Positions 44,974-59,923 of a stretch of DNA of 64,000 nucleotides are shown here, one piece after another. The notes beneath the pieces are model-generated. The model ran no database searches, was not told the DNA's origin, and saw only the letters and a program-made list of their open reading frames with translations. Source of the stretch: Scenedesmus sp. ARA3. Taxonomy: Eukaryota > Chlorophyta > Chlorophyceae > Sphaeropleales > Scenedesmaceae. Within the stretch, counting starts at the first letter, position 1. Every line of letters starts with the position of its first letter. A program made the translations under genes and the position numbers. Where the stretch lies: contig RWJK01001178.1 of the NCBI GenBank assembly GCA_004335835.1, forward strand, positions 94,588 through 158,587. The letters are read 5' to 3'.

Positions 44974-46890
44974 GTATCTTTGGTGTGACGGCGTGGCTCA
45001 TGGACAGCTAGAACTGTTTGACTGCGTGCTTGAGCGTTTGGTGCATACTGCAAAGTGTCTGGCCTGCAGCCAGTGCATGGGGCAAGCGCACGCGACCTTC
45101 ATCGACCCTGCACATGTCCTTGTTTATGCCGTGTCGACAGGCTGCATTGCACATCTGTGTATGCTCTGGCAGTTGGGACGAGTGCTGTAGGTGACACGGT
45201 GTGCGGGCTGCTGCTGCTGCGGGCGGAATTGACTGGTGTTGGGCACTGCCTGCTCCTGAGGTCCGCAGGTGGCGATCGTCCAGTGTATACTACAGGCCTG
45301 TGTTGCAGCTGTTTCAGGTCACCTCAGCATGTTGTGGTGTGCAGGTTTGCTTCCATATGTTTGGCTGAGAGATGCCTGCCTGCCAGCTGTGCGCGCACGT
45401 GCAGCTGACGTGCAGTGGGGCCCTGTGTTGGACTATGATATCCGTTGTTTGGGCGTGAAAGAGGGCACCGAACATGGTGGAGGGGTAGATGCAGCGTCAG
45501 CTGATGCCAAGGTGCGGCCAATGTTATCAAAGTGCAAACAACTTGTTGATCGCAGTGATATGCAAGTGGATTGACGAAGGTGTCTCAGAATAGCGTGGGG
45601 TATGCCTGGCAGCTGCCTTCCAGAGAGGCTGCAGCTGCACTGGGCGCTTGTACAATGCTATTTGACGGGTGTGCTGGTGGCGGTATGTGCGCATGTGCCA
45701 GGTTTTTGATTTGATGCCTGCATGCTCGCAGCTTGCAGCTTGCATGCGTTCATGGGTCGAGATCACCCAAGGCTGCTGGGCTCGCGTGCTCACAGTTGGA
45801 AGCCGCTCACCAGCAAATGGGTATTACAAAGTCAGGTGACATGCAGTGGTGCTGCTGTTCATTGTGTTGCTAGAGACATTGATGCAAGGCTAGTTGTCCA
45901 GGAGCCGTGTGTCCAGGCCTTGCGCAGGCTGGTGCAAGTCTTCAGAAGAGAGAGAAAGCGCAGCGCAGCAGCTCAAGCCAGGTGGCTGAGAGGGTATGTA
46001 TGCTGGTCTCGAGCTCATCATGTCATTGGCCAGATCCGCTGCGGTGCCGTTTGAAGCTGTGCAATTTGTAGGCGGAGGCTGGGAGTGGAAGCAGGTCGAC
46101 AGCAGGTGCGCCCAGCAGTGGCTAGTTGGGCAGTGCTAGCTGATGGGTCCATCTTCCCTTCATGTTTTGTTCAATGTAGCAACGCTTCGCTGATCCATTT
46201 CTGCAGTGTTGAGCTGGCTCCTGGCTGGCTGGCTGGCTGGCTGGCTGGCAATGACTCATGCTTCTTCACAATTTAATAGGCACGGCATGGGTCATGGAGG
46301 GGGTGTTGCTAGGAGTGTCGCGCCCCGCCTGCTGCTCGAGTATGTGCATTGGATGCGCCTGCCGCATGCATGTGTGCGGCAGGTGCTCTGCGAAGCTGCT
46401 GGCAGGGCCGGGCATGTGTAATGGCAGCCAACAGCAAGCAGCGCGGACAACGACACATCAGCCACCAAGCATCTGAATTGGCAAAAGTTGCGTCTGAAAG
46501 TCGTGCGCTTCATGCCAGTATGCATGCACAAGGGTGGCCAGCGTGGTCATTGTACACTACATCATCTTTTTGTGGGGGACCCACTCACCATACCATTCTC
46601 TGGCGGTGTACTGTAGTGCGCCAATGTGTCGCACACAGGATGGAGTGTTGTACTGCATGTATGCGCGTGTGGCAATTTGGACATTTGCACGTTTGGCAGC
46701 CAGGTTTAGTGGATGGTTGGCGTGTTGCCACAGGCACATGTGGTGCTGTCAGCCTCCTGAAGCAGAGAAGGAAGTCCAGTTACATTCATGATCAGCATCT
46801 GGTGTGCGCAGAACTTGCAGTGCTGCTTGGTGTACTGCGGAGTGCTGCTCGCATCACACCAGTTGTGTTTGGTGTTGATCCCAGGCCTGC

Positions 46891-46917
46891 CAGGCGCCAG
46901 TGGCGCCTAGGCGCCTG
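46891..46917. repeat. Overlapping GGCGCC inverted repeats
   Basis: AGGCGCCA-G-TGGCGCCT (46892-46908) is followed by the palindrome GGCGCCTAGGCGCC (46902-46915), so the middle arm can pair either way. Confidence 0.9.
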
Positions 46918-47570
46918 ACCTTGAAATGCGGTGTGAACAACTCAGCAGCCTTGCAGGTTGGCAGATTGGTGCCGCATGTTGCCAGTGAGACGTGTAAGTT
47001 GTCAGAATCGGTTAAATCATGATGGTTCCTGTCGCTGCCAGCCGCTGCGGCAGCTGGCTGTGGAGTGTGGCCGCCATGATCAGCAGCAGGTGCCTGCACC
47101 AGTGTCACCGGCGCAGGGTGCGGTCACCGGCGCAGGGTGCGCCAGCCTGAGCCAACAACTGCCGTCTGCCAGGTAAGAGACCACACGGTCGCCGTTGAGG
47201 GTCACAGTGAGGTGTTTTTCAACCACAAATCAAGCCCGCATTTCGGCGAATTGGGCGAGTGTGACAATGCAGGGGTTCACCAGAACCATGCATGTACCAT
47301 CGTGTGCCAGGTCAGCAACTGCCGCCCTATCTTAATGAACCACAACCAAACGACAACCTATTGTTCTTACTTCATGCATGCCCGAACTGCTTAGACACAC
47401 GCACTGCTGTACGACAGGCAGTGCACACCGAGCAAGGCGGGTGCGCTTGCTGTTGCTACTCTCACTGGCTGGATTGGTGACCACAGCGCACTTGTAGTCG
47501 ATCAGCCGGTTTAAACTTCATAAAGTCTGCGCTCTCGTCGCTTGCTGCAGCTGCTTCCAGTAGGGCGCTG

Positions 47571-50772
<3,202 letters not shown>

Positions 50773-52417
50773 GGGTGTAGGCGTGGCGATGGCAGTAGCG
50801 TTGCAAGTCGTTAGTCCTATGCATCAGATCCAGGCGCAAGCATGTGTTTCTGTGCAGAAGTTATAGAAGGCCCAGGGCAGGCCAGAAGATGATAGTTTCT
50901 ATCAGAACAGTTGGCAGTAATGCCTTAGCCGGACAGCGTGACGCAGCGGTCATGTGGTCCAATGGTGACCTGCAGCTGCGCAGTAGTTGAGCGCATGCTT
51001 GTGTGCGTGTACATGCGAGCATGGTCTGTACAAAATGATGCTTTGCATAGTCTGCATAGCCTGCACAGGGTGCGGAGGGCCGGTGTGACTGCATGGAGCT
51101 TCACAAAACAAGCATAAGGTTTTTTGATGATGTTGAAGTAGTCGCACTTGCCAGATGTCCTTGGTATTAAGATGAGTGTTGCGGTTGTGGTTTTAGTCAC
51201 TATATAATAGCCCATAGTTCACAATGCATAGCTGCATAGCTGCATAGCAAAAAAACTCATAATCGTTTTCTCATGGCTGCATATGTCAAAGCTCATTGTC
51301 CATGTTTATAGCTGCATAGCTCATAGCTGTTAGTAGAATGAGATTTTGAAGCTGTGTCATCAGCCAATATGTTGTGGCTGCGCAGCCTCTGATGATCTAA
51401 GCAGCATTTGATCAATCGCCATCAATGAATAGTAGGTGTATATACAGTGGTTGAGATCATGGTCAATCAGACGACGCGCCCTTGAGGGTTGCGGCTACAG
51501 GCTGCGTCTCTGTTCCACTGCATGTGTGCGTGACCAAAAGGGGCGTTTAACTTAGGCGCGCGGGCGCGGTTTGCCTGACTTTGCATAGAACGTGGGTGCG
51601 GCACGCCGGCATGCGGTGGACAACTGCAGTGGAGATTGCCTGCAATGTATGAGCATATAGTTAGAATGGCTGTCACAGTACAACACGGTGTTGTTCTGTC
51701 AACAGCTAGTAGCTGGCTGGCAGGTGTTGCAGCCAGTTTGTGATCTGCATGCAGCTGCACAGTGGCCCCACAGTGCACTGGCAGGTTGGTAGCCTTGCGT
51801 GGTTGCGGTATGGTTTCATACAGCTCAACTCAACGAGCTGCTCACAAGCTGGTGCTGGCAGGAAGGGTAGCAACTTGCTTCATCGGCAATGCACCACATG
51901 CGCGCGTGTGGTGTGTGTAACAGTGTCACACATGTGCCGTTGGGATCATAGCATTGCATGCTGTTGCTGGCAGCCAATCTTGGCAATACTCACAACGGTT
52001 ATGCATGTGGTTTGCTGGGCTCCTTTGGTGCGTGGCACTTGCAAGGCCGGATACACATAGCAGCATTGTTCCGCAGTGCTGCCAGAGTGTGTGCAGTGTG
52101 TCGGCACCATATCAAATGCGGGTGCTTCTCGGCCTTGCGTCTGACCTGACTTGAGTTGTAGTTATATCAGCGCTTGTATTGTTGTGATGGCAGCGGCAAG
52201 AGTTGTATATCTGCTCGCGGTCTTCTGCATGTGACCGGCCCGGCATCAAATCAAACCGGCTCACCACCGGACAGCGATTACCTTCGCCGAGTAATCGCTG
52301 TGCTCGGACCATGCTCTGTGGATACATTCAGCTTACACGGCAGCTGAATTCATATCATACTGCCACATTGTCTACACCCGAGCTTGCTTGCTGGTGACAC
52401 GCGCAACACACATCACC
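50773..52417. other. Spacer between paralogues 2 and 3
   Basis: About 1.6 kb, comparatively AT-rich. It has irregular GCATAGCT repeats at 51220-51330 and a strong hairpin at 52271-52301. No gene is seen. Confidence 0.45.
52271..52301 (+). promoter_or_regulatory. 11-bp perfect stem-loop upstream of paralogue 3
   Basis: ACAGCGATTAC, loop CTTCGCCGA, GTAATCGCTGT. It lies about 117 bp before the predicted ATG, so it could be in the promoter or 5' UTR. The structure is seen; a role is not. Confidence 0.6.
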
Positions 52418-54527
52418 ATGCCCTTCCACCATTCGCCCTGGGTTAAGCTAGAAGCTGATGATTTCTCCGCTGTGGTATCGAGCAGCAGCATCCTCGCACA
52501 TGCGAGCTCCGGCTTTCTGGCACACCAGGCCGAGTTCGCCCTCGCACAAGATTCCCGCCATGCAGCAGTGCGGCTCGATTGCAGCTCAGATGTGGCGAAA
52601 GAGGTCGTGCAGCTTCTCAGATTGGGCCCATCACACTATGCCCCACCGAGCGACACTCGGTTGCTGCGCGCTCTGCTGCATCAGCTCGATTACCTGGGCA
52701 TCTCCTGTGCATGCGTAGGCAGCCATACTGTAGCAGATGCCCAAAAGTGCTGCTGCTGCCATCATACTTTGCCCCAGCAATGCCAAGCAGCAGCAGCGAT
52801 GACAGCAGCAGCAACAGCAGCAGATCTGGTGGTGGCCCCCTGTTAATCTACAGCAGCGGAGCTGGTGGATGGACGCTGAAGACAGCAGAGAAGGTGCCAC
52901 GCCTGCAGAGCTTGGAGGGTGTTGGCAGCTACATTGGCAGCAGCAGTGTGAAGGTTGCAGTGCTGCGCGCTGAGAGCATCGGCTCAGGTGAGCTGTCAGC
53001 CCTGAAGAGCATTCAACATTTGATCACTAGCAGCTGGGCTATGCATGGTGAGCCAGCCTGTTAAACCACCTGCCTGCACTGCAGAGCTTTAGCGGTGCAC
53101 TGCTGCAATGTATACACTGTCTTCCGCAGCAGCATGCAGGATGCCTCTCAGCTGCTGCCAGCGCAAGCGCTCCACGGCCCCTCACTGCCTGCTGCCAACT
53201 GTATTTTTTTCCACTGCTGCAGGTGCGGATTTCGTCTACATGATACCAGAGCAGCTGCCCGGCAGCAACAGCAGCAGCTTAAACGCAGTAGTCATGTCGG
53301 CTGCCAGGGGTTACAGCCCCTTTCCCATGCCACACATACACCGGGAGCTGCACGGCAGCGCGCTGGCAGCAGCACGAGGCAGGCTGTACATGTTTGGCGG
53401 CTGGTCAGCAGCAGCAGCGCTGACGCGCTCAGAGCTGGAAGTGTACGATCCTCACATTGACAGCTGGTTCAGCACTGGCGCGATGCTGCCTGGCAAGGGT
53501 CAGCTGCAAGGTAAGCAGCAGGAGCGTCAGATTCAGTGTGTTTGTTTTTGTGCATTCGCTTCCCTGCTTATGCCATACAGCGAGCGCCCCACCGGCACAT
53601 GCATGGCACGCTGCGCTACGTTTCTGTAACACCTACCAACAAGCATATCATGTTATTCCTTATCTCACTCGGCAAGCAGAGCTTCTGCGTGTGCTTAGCT
53701 ATCGTCGCACCAGCAGCTGCGCATTCGGGTGTCACATTTAGAGCTCAGCTCAGCAGCTCACCACCTACCCTCCTCGCTGCTGTGTGTGTTGCGCTGCTGC
53801 AGGGCACTGCATGGTGACCAACCAGCACGAGGGGTTGCTGCTGGCACTTGGTGGCTACCTGGAGCCTCAGCAGAGCCCCGGCGCCAGCTGGTTTGCGCAG
53901 CAGAGCAGCATCTTTGTGTACGACATACGTGGCGGTAGCTGGGCAGTGAACCCCAGCGGCTGTACGTGGCCGGGTGCTGCGGCTGCGGCCGGCGGCATGT
54001 CTGCTGTGCCGCTGGATCCGTTTACAGTCATGGTGATGAGCTCGGAGAGCTGCAATGCAGATGAATTCTCTGCAGGTGATGCAGACGCTGCTGCAGATGA
54101 ATATGAGAGTGAGGCCGAGACAGACTCAGAGTACGATGAAGACGAGGACGAAGCAGGAGCGGCAGAAGCAGCAGCAGCAGCGCCAGCTCCAGGCACGGCA
54201 GCAAATGTGGACTTGCTGGACCTGCGCATGTGGCGCTGGCGGCAGGGCGCGCCGCTGATTAGGCGCAGCGGCTGCATTCAATCCATTGGCCTAGCCATGC
54301 ATGAAGGCAGGGCGGTTGCTGCTGGTGGGGCGCGGCCGGGGTTTGGCACTGGCCAAGCCACTCGGGAGGTAAATGCGTACGATGTGAGCAGAGACGCTTG
54401 GAGTGTGCTGCCGCCGCTGCCGTTTGCGGTGTGCGGCGCCAGCCCGGTGTCTGTGAAGATGCCAAGCGGGCTGAACAGGTATTCCCCGAGGTGGCTAGGA
54501 ATAGCTGCAGGTGATTATGATGAGTAA
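52418..54527 (+). pseudogene. BTB/T1(KCTD)-like plus Kelch-like protein, paralogue 3, with apparent frameshift
   Basis: Three exons, 52418-52987, 53223-53510 and 53803-54527. The N-terminus MPFHHSPWVKLEADDFSAVVS, AVRLDCSSDVAKEVVQLLR and YAPPSDTRLLRALLHQLDYLGI is close to paralogue 1. Near 52742-52750 the frame changes: homology continues in another frame as VLLLPSYFAPAM, matching LLIPSYWYLG in paralogue 1. A single missing base at the CCCAAAAGTG run would restore the frame. Downstream Kelch-like parts are intact (ARGRLYMFGGW, LEVYDPHIDSWFS, HEGLLLALGGY, IFVYDIRGGSWAVNPSG, VDLLDLRMWRWRQG, VNAYDVSRDAWSVLPPLPF). A ~35-residue acidic insertion (EYESEAETDSEYDEDEDEAG) is unique to this copy. It is either a young pseudogene, an unrecognised small intron or a sequencing error. 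Confidence 0.65.
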
Positions 54528-54860
54528 AGTGGGCACGCATGCGCGCTGTCAACGAGCCAGTAGTGTGATTGTCGTGTACTGGTTTCCAGGCGCCGCGATG
54601 GCGTCTGTCAAAGTGTGTGTCTCCTGACCTGCAAACGCCAGCTACTGCAGCAGACGAATGCTGTGTGTGCAGTCTAAGAGCATGGGGTGCTCGCCAGAAT
54701 TCAGCATGACAGTGTGTCGGAGTTGCTGGGCTGGTCCTGCTGATGCTGATGGTGGCGCAGATGGAGGAAGTGGTGATGTACCGTACACTGGCGGGTGGAT
54801 TACCTGCTGAGAGCTTATGGTAGTGCAGGTCAATTGGGTGGTGCCAGAGCGTGGCACAAT

Positions 54861-54865
54861 TGTAA
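54861..54865 (+). terminator. Candidate poly(A) signal TGTAA for paralogue 3
   Basis: TGTAA lies about 334 nt after the stop at 54527. Weak positional evidence only. Confidence 0.3.
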
Positions 54866-55850
54866 CAAACACAAAACTACCAGCTGCTGGCATTTGAAAA
54901 CGAGGTAGTTGCATCACTATGCACCACATGCTAGCTGACTATGATGTAGCTAAGCCGTTTGCAGTTCTGATGTCAACATTTGCGGGGGGGGCTGCTCTTC
55001 TAGAGTCATCATAATTATGGCACCAACTGATATTATGCAATCTGTCACGACAACAGACACCAGAACCCATTACATGGCAATGGAATATCCTTCGACCACC
55101 TTAAAATCAATTGGTAGCACTACTACCGGTATAGTAAACCGTCACCACCAATGCAACACGAGCTGCATCAAGCCAACCAGATGCACATGTGTGTAACTTT
55201 CACCGGCTAGCACCGTACGCTTTGATACGTATATGCAATATTGCGTACTGAGTATCCCTGCACAGCATTCATTTGAATGTGTGCAGTGTGTGCTGTAGCA
55301 TGTCAGAGTGGGTGTGGATGTTTGCTGTTGTTGCTCAGCAACAGGCTGTTTGAGTCTGTACACCGTCACCTGGCCGCCTGCTACAGCAGGGCTATTGGGG
55401 ACATGTAACTAGGACGATTCCAAGCATGGTAAAAGCATAACTGCGCACCTTCAAGCAATGCTGGTCCAGAAGCCCCCCGCCCTAGGGCTCCTGGCGCAAC
55501 GAGTGGGCTGAACGTTCAGCATGTTAACGTGCAGGCACAGCAGTCCAGAAGCACGGGTTCTTGCGATAGACATACCTGTAGGCGCAAATAAGGTTTACAG
55601 TGAAGCAGCATGTACGTGCTGGCCGCAGTTGGTGCAACCTTGGTAACCCACACAAACAAATTCTGCCACCAGGATGTCACTCACAACTTGTCAAGTGACT
55701 TGAACCACCCCTCACTTGTTCTCTGATTGCATGACATGAGCTACAGCCGTGCAACCAAGGCCGTCATTTAAACAATTTGTGGCTGCATCATGCACGTTCA
55801 CTGGCAGTGACCAGCTGCCAACTGCAGCTGCGGCGCAGCGGTGGCAGTCA

Positions 55851-55875
55851 TGAATAGGCCTATTCACCTAGGTGA
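55851..55875. repeat. Two overlapping palindromes
   Basis: TGAATAGGCCTATTCA (55851-55866, 16 bp) overlaps TCACCTAGGTGA (55864-55875, 12 bp). The layout resembles the cluster at 40545. Confidence 0.95.
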
Positions 55876-57254
55876 GGCGGGGCTGCTGCTCAGATTTCGA
55901 CTGATGTCACAAGGCAGCTCGGTGCTGGTGCATGGCAAAAGCACAGAGGGTGCACCAAGACACCAGAGCTTTCAAAGTATGCGCAAATTGACTACAACAC
56001 ATAGCACGTGAAATGCACTTGGTGTAACAGGGAAAGGGACAATCAGCTGCAGGGGCACCTCAGTGATGTGCTGTAGCATGTAGGAAGCAGGACAGAAGAT
56101 GAATGATTATTGAAGTAAATATTTACAACAGATGTGATAAATGCCCAAACAGAAAATGTAAACAACTCGCCTCTTTTGTTTGTGTTTGTTGCACATGGGG
56201 GCACGCGCAAGAAGAGGCCTGTTACAGGGGGGGGCAAGCGATCACCCACGCGCCGATTCACAAAAAAAATAACAAATCAAGGTATATAGGCGAAAAGTGT
56301 GGCAGTCTAGGCATGTGGCAAAACAGCAAGTGTCAATCGGCAAGTACCACAGGGGCTAATGGCCTGTCACTGGGCACTCATCCCATAGGGTGGGCTGCAA
56401 CTGTGAGAACCCCGGTTCGCATCTGCCTTTTTTGCCTATGTATCACAATGGAGCTGCTTTTTTACTATCGCCCCTGATAACACAGCAGCGCGAACATGGC
56501 GAGTGACGATTTTACGATTTCGGTTAGACATACGCCGAACATAGCTGTGTGCATTGTTGTGGTGATGAATCATGCACAGATCTATCGGTGGTGTGCTGGT
56601 GGGCGCTGGCGGGCGTCCAGACAGAAGTACCAGAGCAGCTGATCGAACCGTGACTAGACACCGACGTTACCAGAATTAGATTCACGAAATTTATAGTAGC
56701 TTTTAGAAACTTTGGGCCTACGTCAAAATGATCTTGTGGCCGTGTTTCTGTAAGCAAGCCGGATGACCGCAAGCACGCGCGTCCGATCTCCCTCAACGGT
56801 TTTGTGACAGTGATCATCGCGATGAAGACGGTTGCGACGTCAACGGGACTCCTGCCATGAACCCGACAAGCTGTTAACAAAGATTCAGCGTATCTCAGAC
56901 ACATCACCGCGCCGTGTCAAGCCCTCGATCTGGCAGGTGCACCACTGCCCTGTGATCAGCAGTACATGTACTGCCAGCTGGAGCACTGCAGTTTGTACAG
57001 ACTGTACTGCCGTGGCTCTCGCAAGCCCCACTCGCTGCTTGCGTTGTGCTGAAGAGAGTTGAAAGTTGGAGCCGTCTACGCTCATTTCTTAGAGAGCGGT
57101 GCTGACGGAGAGCAGAGGACAGGGCCGTAATTACGTAGTACGGGACTCCTGCCCTTCCCCTACAATGTGCTGAAGAGCCAAACCTATAAACTTGAGAAGA
57201 CACCGTAGTCAAAAAGAACAAGAGGTCGGTATGTAGCACCTCTCCCCAGCGCCA

Positions 57255-57273
<19 letters not shown>

Positions 57274-57285
<12 letters not shown>

Positions 57286-57340
57286 CCAGACACCACACGG
57301 TGTGGTGCCACATGCCCAGACGATCTGGGCAGCAGCAGCA
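57274..57340. repeat. Branched inverted repeat (nested hairpins)
   Basis: TGCTGCTGCTGCCCAGA (57274-57290) pairs with TCTGGGCAGCAGCAGCA (57324-57340). Inside lie CACCACAC-G-GTGTGGTG (57291-57307) and TGCCCAGA (57313-57320), which competes for the same right arm. Confidence 0.9.
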
Positions 57341-59530
57341 CACATGTGCAGCTTTGCTTGCATGTGTAGTTTCGCATCCAATGCAGTCCCTGAGGACTCA
57401 GTGGATGTGTCAATTCGTTCTTATACACATGTGGTGCACTCTTGTCAGCGAGTGCCTTGCTATCGCTCGTGACCAGATTGCAGCAGTGCTGGGCTGAGAT
57501 GCACCCGCAGCTGCTGCCGCTGCTGTCCCTGCTGCCTGCAGCAAGCCGGAAAGACGTGCTACTGGACGGCTGTGCCTGCACGACGAGCCCACTCAGAGCG
57601 CCAGGAGCCTTTAGGCAAGGGGTCCTGGTCCGGCCTTGCTTGAAGGTGAGCAGTTATGCATTCACCAAGTATGTTTACATCGTGTGATGTTGCAGCAGCA
57701 CAGCTGCATCGTGGCGGCCTTGCAAACAACAGCAGCAGATCATGTTCTCTGATCTTTTGCGTGTATGGACACAGGGTACTCAACCCAAGCGTGTCGTTAA
57801 CATCAGATCCTGGCAGGATACAGTTGTGAAGCGAGCTCAACCCTTCACCCAAGTTCTATGACATGCTGTTACAAGTTACAAGTCCTACGCATCAAGCAGG
57901 CAAGCCTGCTTGAGCCTATGCTCTTCCGCGCGTACATTAGAGAAGGACAAGGACAGGCCTGGTATGGGCCCTGACATGCTGTAAAATGTAAAGTCCAACT
58001 TAGCAGCAGCAGCAGCAGCAGCAAATGGCTGCAGATGCATGCATGCAGGCATTTCATGTGCTTCACACTGCCTGCAGGAAACAGAAGTCACCCCACCACC
58101 CAATATACTATGATGAATCATGGTAGGCAAGTGGTAGGCAGGCAGTGGCGGCGCCACCACAACACTTTGAGCAGGCTGTTGGAACAGCAGCGCAACAGCA
58201 TTCAAAAAGACACATTCAAACAGCCCCTTGACTTCAATCTGCGACCCTGCACACGGCTGCCAGGTAGTCCTGGGTGGTTGACTGCGAGATGTGCCATTCC
58301 CCGTGTTGTACCTTGAAGGGCACCTAGGTCGCATGTTTGTGTATCATTGCATCTGAGGAGAGCTCATCAAGCCATGCCATCACTATGCTTCATCATAACC
58401 ACCACGCCCAAGACTTGTTGAAAGATCATTTTCACACATGATGAGATGTACCTGCCATTTGCCATATGTCATAAAACACATGAAGTCTCCATCAACCTTT
58501 TAAGAACTCCTGCTGGTCCACGCAAATCATATACCCAACCCGCCGGGACAGCTTGCTCATGATGCCTGCGCATGCCGTCAACCCCCACCCATGTGCACAG
58601 CTGCAGCATCAGCTGCCATCAGCTGGCACACTGGGCTGATACACAGAGTTACATGCATATGTGTATGTGATGAATGCATCGCAGCCCAGCAATGCTGCGC
58701 ATGTGGCACCGGCTGCGATAGCCGCAGCACTCAAGCCAAAGACAGCGCTGCTATCACCCATGCATGGCGTGGTGCTAGGCAGCTCACACTTGGTGCTAAG
58801 AAACTCCTCCACAGATGGTGCTGCACACTGCTGCGAATGACCCACGCATGGCTCCAGTGTCGCTCCGTGGCTGCTGCTGCTGCTGCTGCTTCTCTGCGCC
58901 CTTCGTTCACGTCATAACCGATTGCTTGCATCAACCCCATGCATCAGTGCAACCACATAGTCTTCCATGCGGCCCACCCTACGGCCATAAACATGGCAAT
59001 CACGACATGTCCAGTGTGCAAAACTTTGTATTGTGCAGTATGTTGCATCTTCATCCACGGTCCAGCAGGGGTCCCACCTGGCCAGCCGAGTGACCCCCAA
59101 CCCAGCAACACTGTTCTTGTGGTTGTATGTGCCAGTATGCTGCTACTTTCCGGCCACCCTTGGACCCTTGGACCCTTGCTATGAAGCTACCTTCACCCTC
59201 TCCATCTTGATCATGTGCTTGGCACATAACAAATCAAGCGCGTCCATCGCAGACCAAAGGCGGCAGTGGCTGTAAATAGAACGGTTCTGCTGCAGGAACA
59301 CTGACACCTGCACAAAGCAACTGGTGATACATAGTGGTCTCAAGGCAGGCCACACTGCACTGTGAGGCTTCCACGCTGCTCACAAACTGGTATGTACAAC
59401 GTGTCCATCTGCTGCCAGCAATGCTTGGTGAGTCATCCCAGGCTGACCCCCTGCATGCTGGCTCACACTGGACGATTGCCGCTGCGCATGGCCTCGGCCA
59501 TTCATTCAACACATCAGCTACTGTTTGTGA

Positions 59531-59637
59531 TCAAGTAGTTCCTGCTGGGAGCTGCTGCTTGTCTTCCTGTGCCCTTTGCTTGTCACCAGCGGGCTTCGTC
59601 GGAGCTGCAGGCCCAGGCCCCTCCTGCTGCTGTTGCA

Positions 59638-59677
<40 letters not shown>

Positions 59678-59923
59678 CTCCGGGTGCTGGTTGCCGTGTC
59701 TGAGGGCATTTGCAGGCTTGATACTGACAATCTTAGCCTTCACCGCAACTTTGTAGTGCAAATTTCTGTCTGTAGCAGCGCCGGCAAGCTGCTTGGAAGC
59801 TCCGTGCCACACTCGAAACACCAGCATCCCAGCGTCCAGGCAGGCGAAGATCCATACGCATGCCGCCAGGATAAAGCAACATGTTAAAAGCCTCTGGTTG
59901 AGCTTAGAGTTTGATGCAGCCAT
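59531..59923 (-). CDS. Hypothetical small membrane protein with poly-Gln tail
   Basis: A single uninterrupted frame of 130 residues. The ATG lies in a good context (CCCCATGGCT). Residues about 12-36 (LLTCCFILAACVWIFACLD) form one hydrophobic span, followed by a basic segment (VAVKAKIVSIKPANALRHG), a Gln run of about 16 and a Lys/Gln-rich end. I do not recognise a family. The hydrophobic segment and start context argue for a real gene; the CTG tract under the Gln run and the lack of homology argue for chance. An exon of a larger gene is also possible. Confidence 0.35.

Larger units (their letters stand above)
44725..47570. other. 2.8-kb spacer between BTB-Kelch paralogues 1 and 2
   Basis: No intact gene is seen. 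It has a (GGCT)n run at 46214-46248, an inverted-repeat cluster at 46891-46917 and a tandem GTCACCGGCGCAGGGTGCG repeat near 47103-47140. A decayed family copy could lie here, since 45429-45450 reads VLDYDIRCL, but the match is too short to call. Confidence 0.4.
54528..59530. other. 5-kb gene-free region with palindromes
   Basis: No recognisable gene. One protein-like stretch on + (57453-57645, RLQQCWAEMHPQLLPLLSLL to VRPCLK) ends at a GTGAGC donor and might be an orphan exon or relic. Palindromes occur at 55851-55875 and 57274-57340. The part at 56000-57100 is AT-richer than the rest of the window. Confidence 0.45.

Noticed and set aside
44725..47570. A fourth, decayed BTB-Kelch copy in the spacer
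   Set aside because: Only isolated short resemblances (such as VLDYDIRCL) are seen; nothing aligns over a full exon.
56340..56440. tRNA-like sequence with a GGTTCGCATC B-box-like motif followed by T runs
   Set aside because: The would-be T-stem does not pair and no acceptor or anticodon stem of the right spacing is found.
57442..57687. A short gene on + (RLQQCWAEMHPQLLPLLSLL...)
   Set aside because: It ends at a plausible donor, but no compatible upstream or downstream exon and no known family was found.
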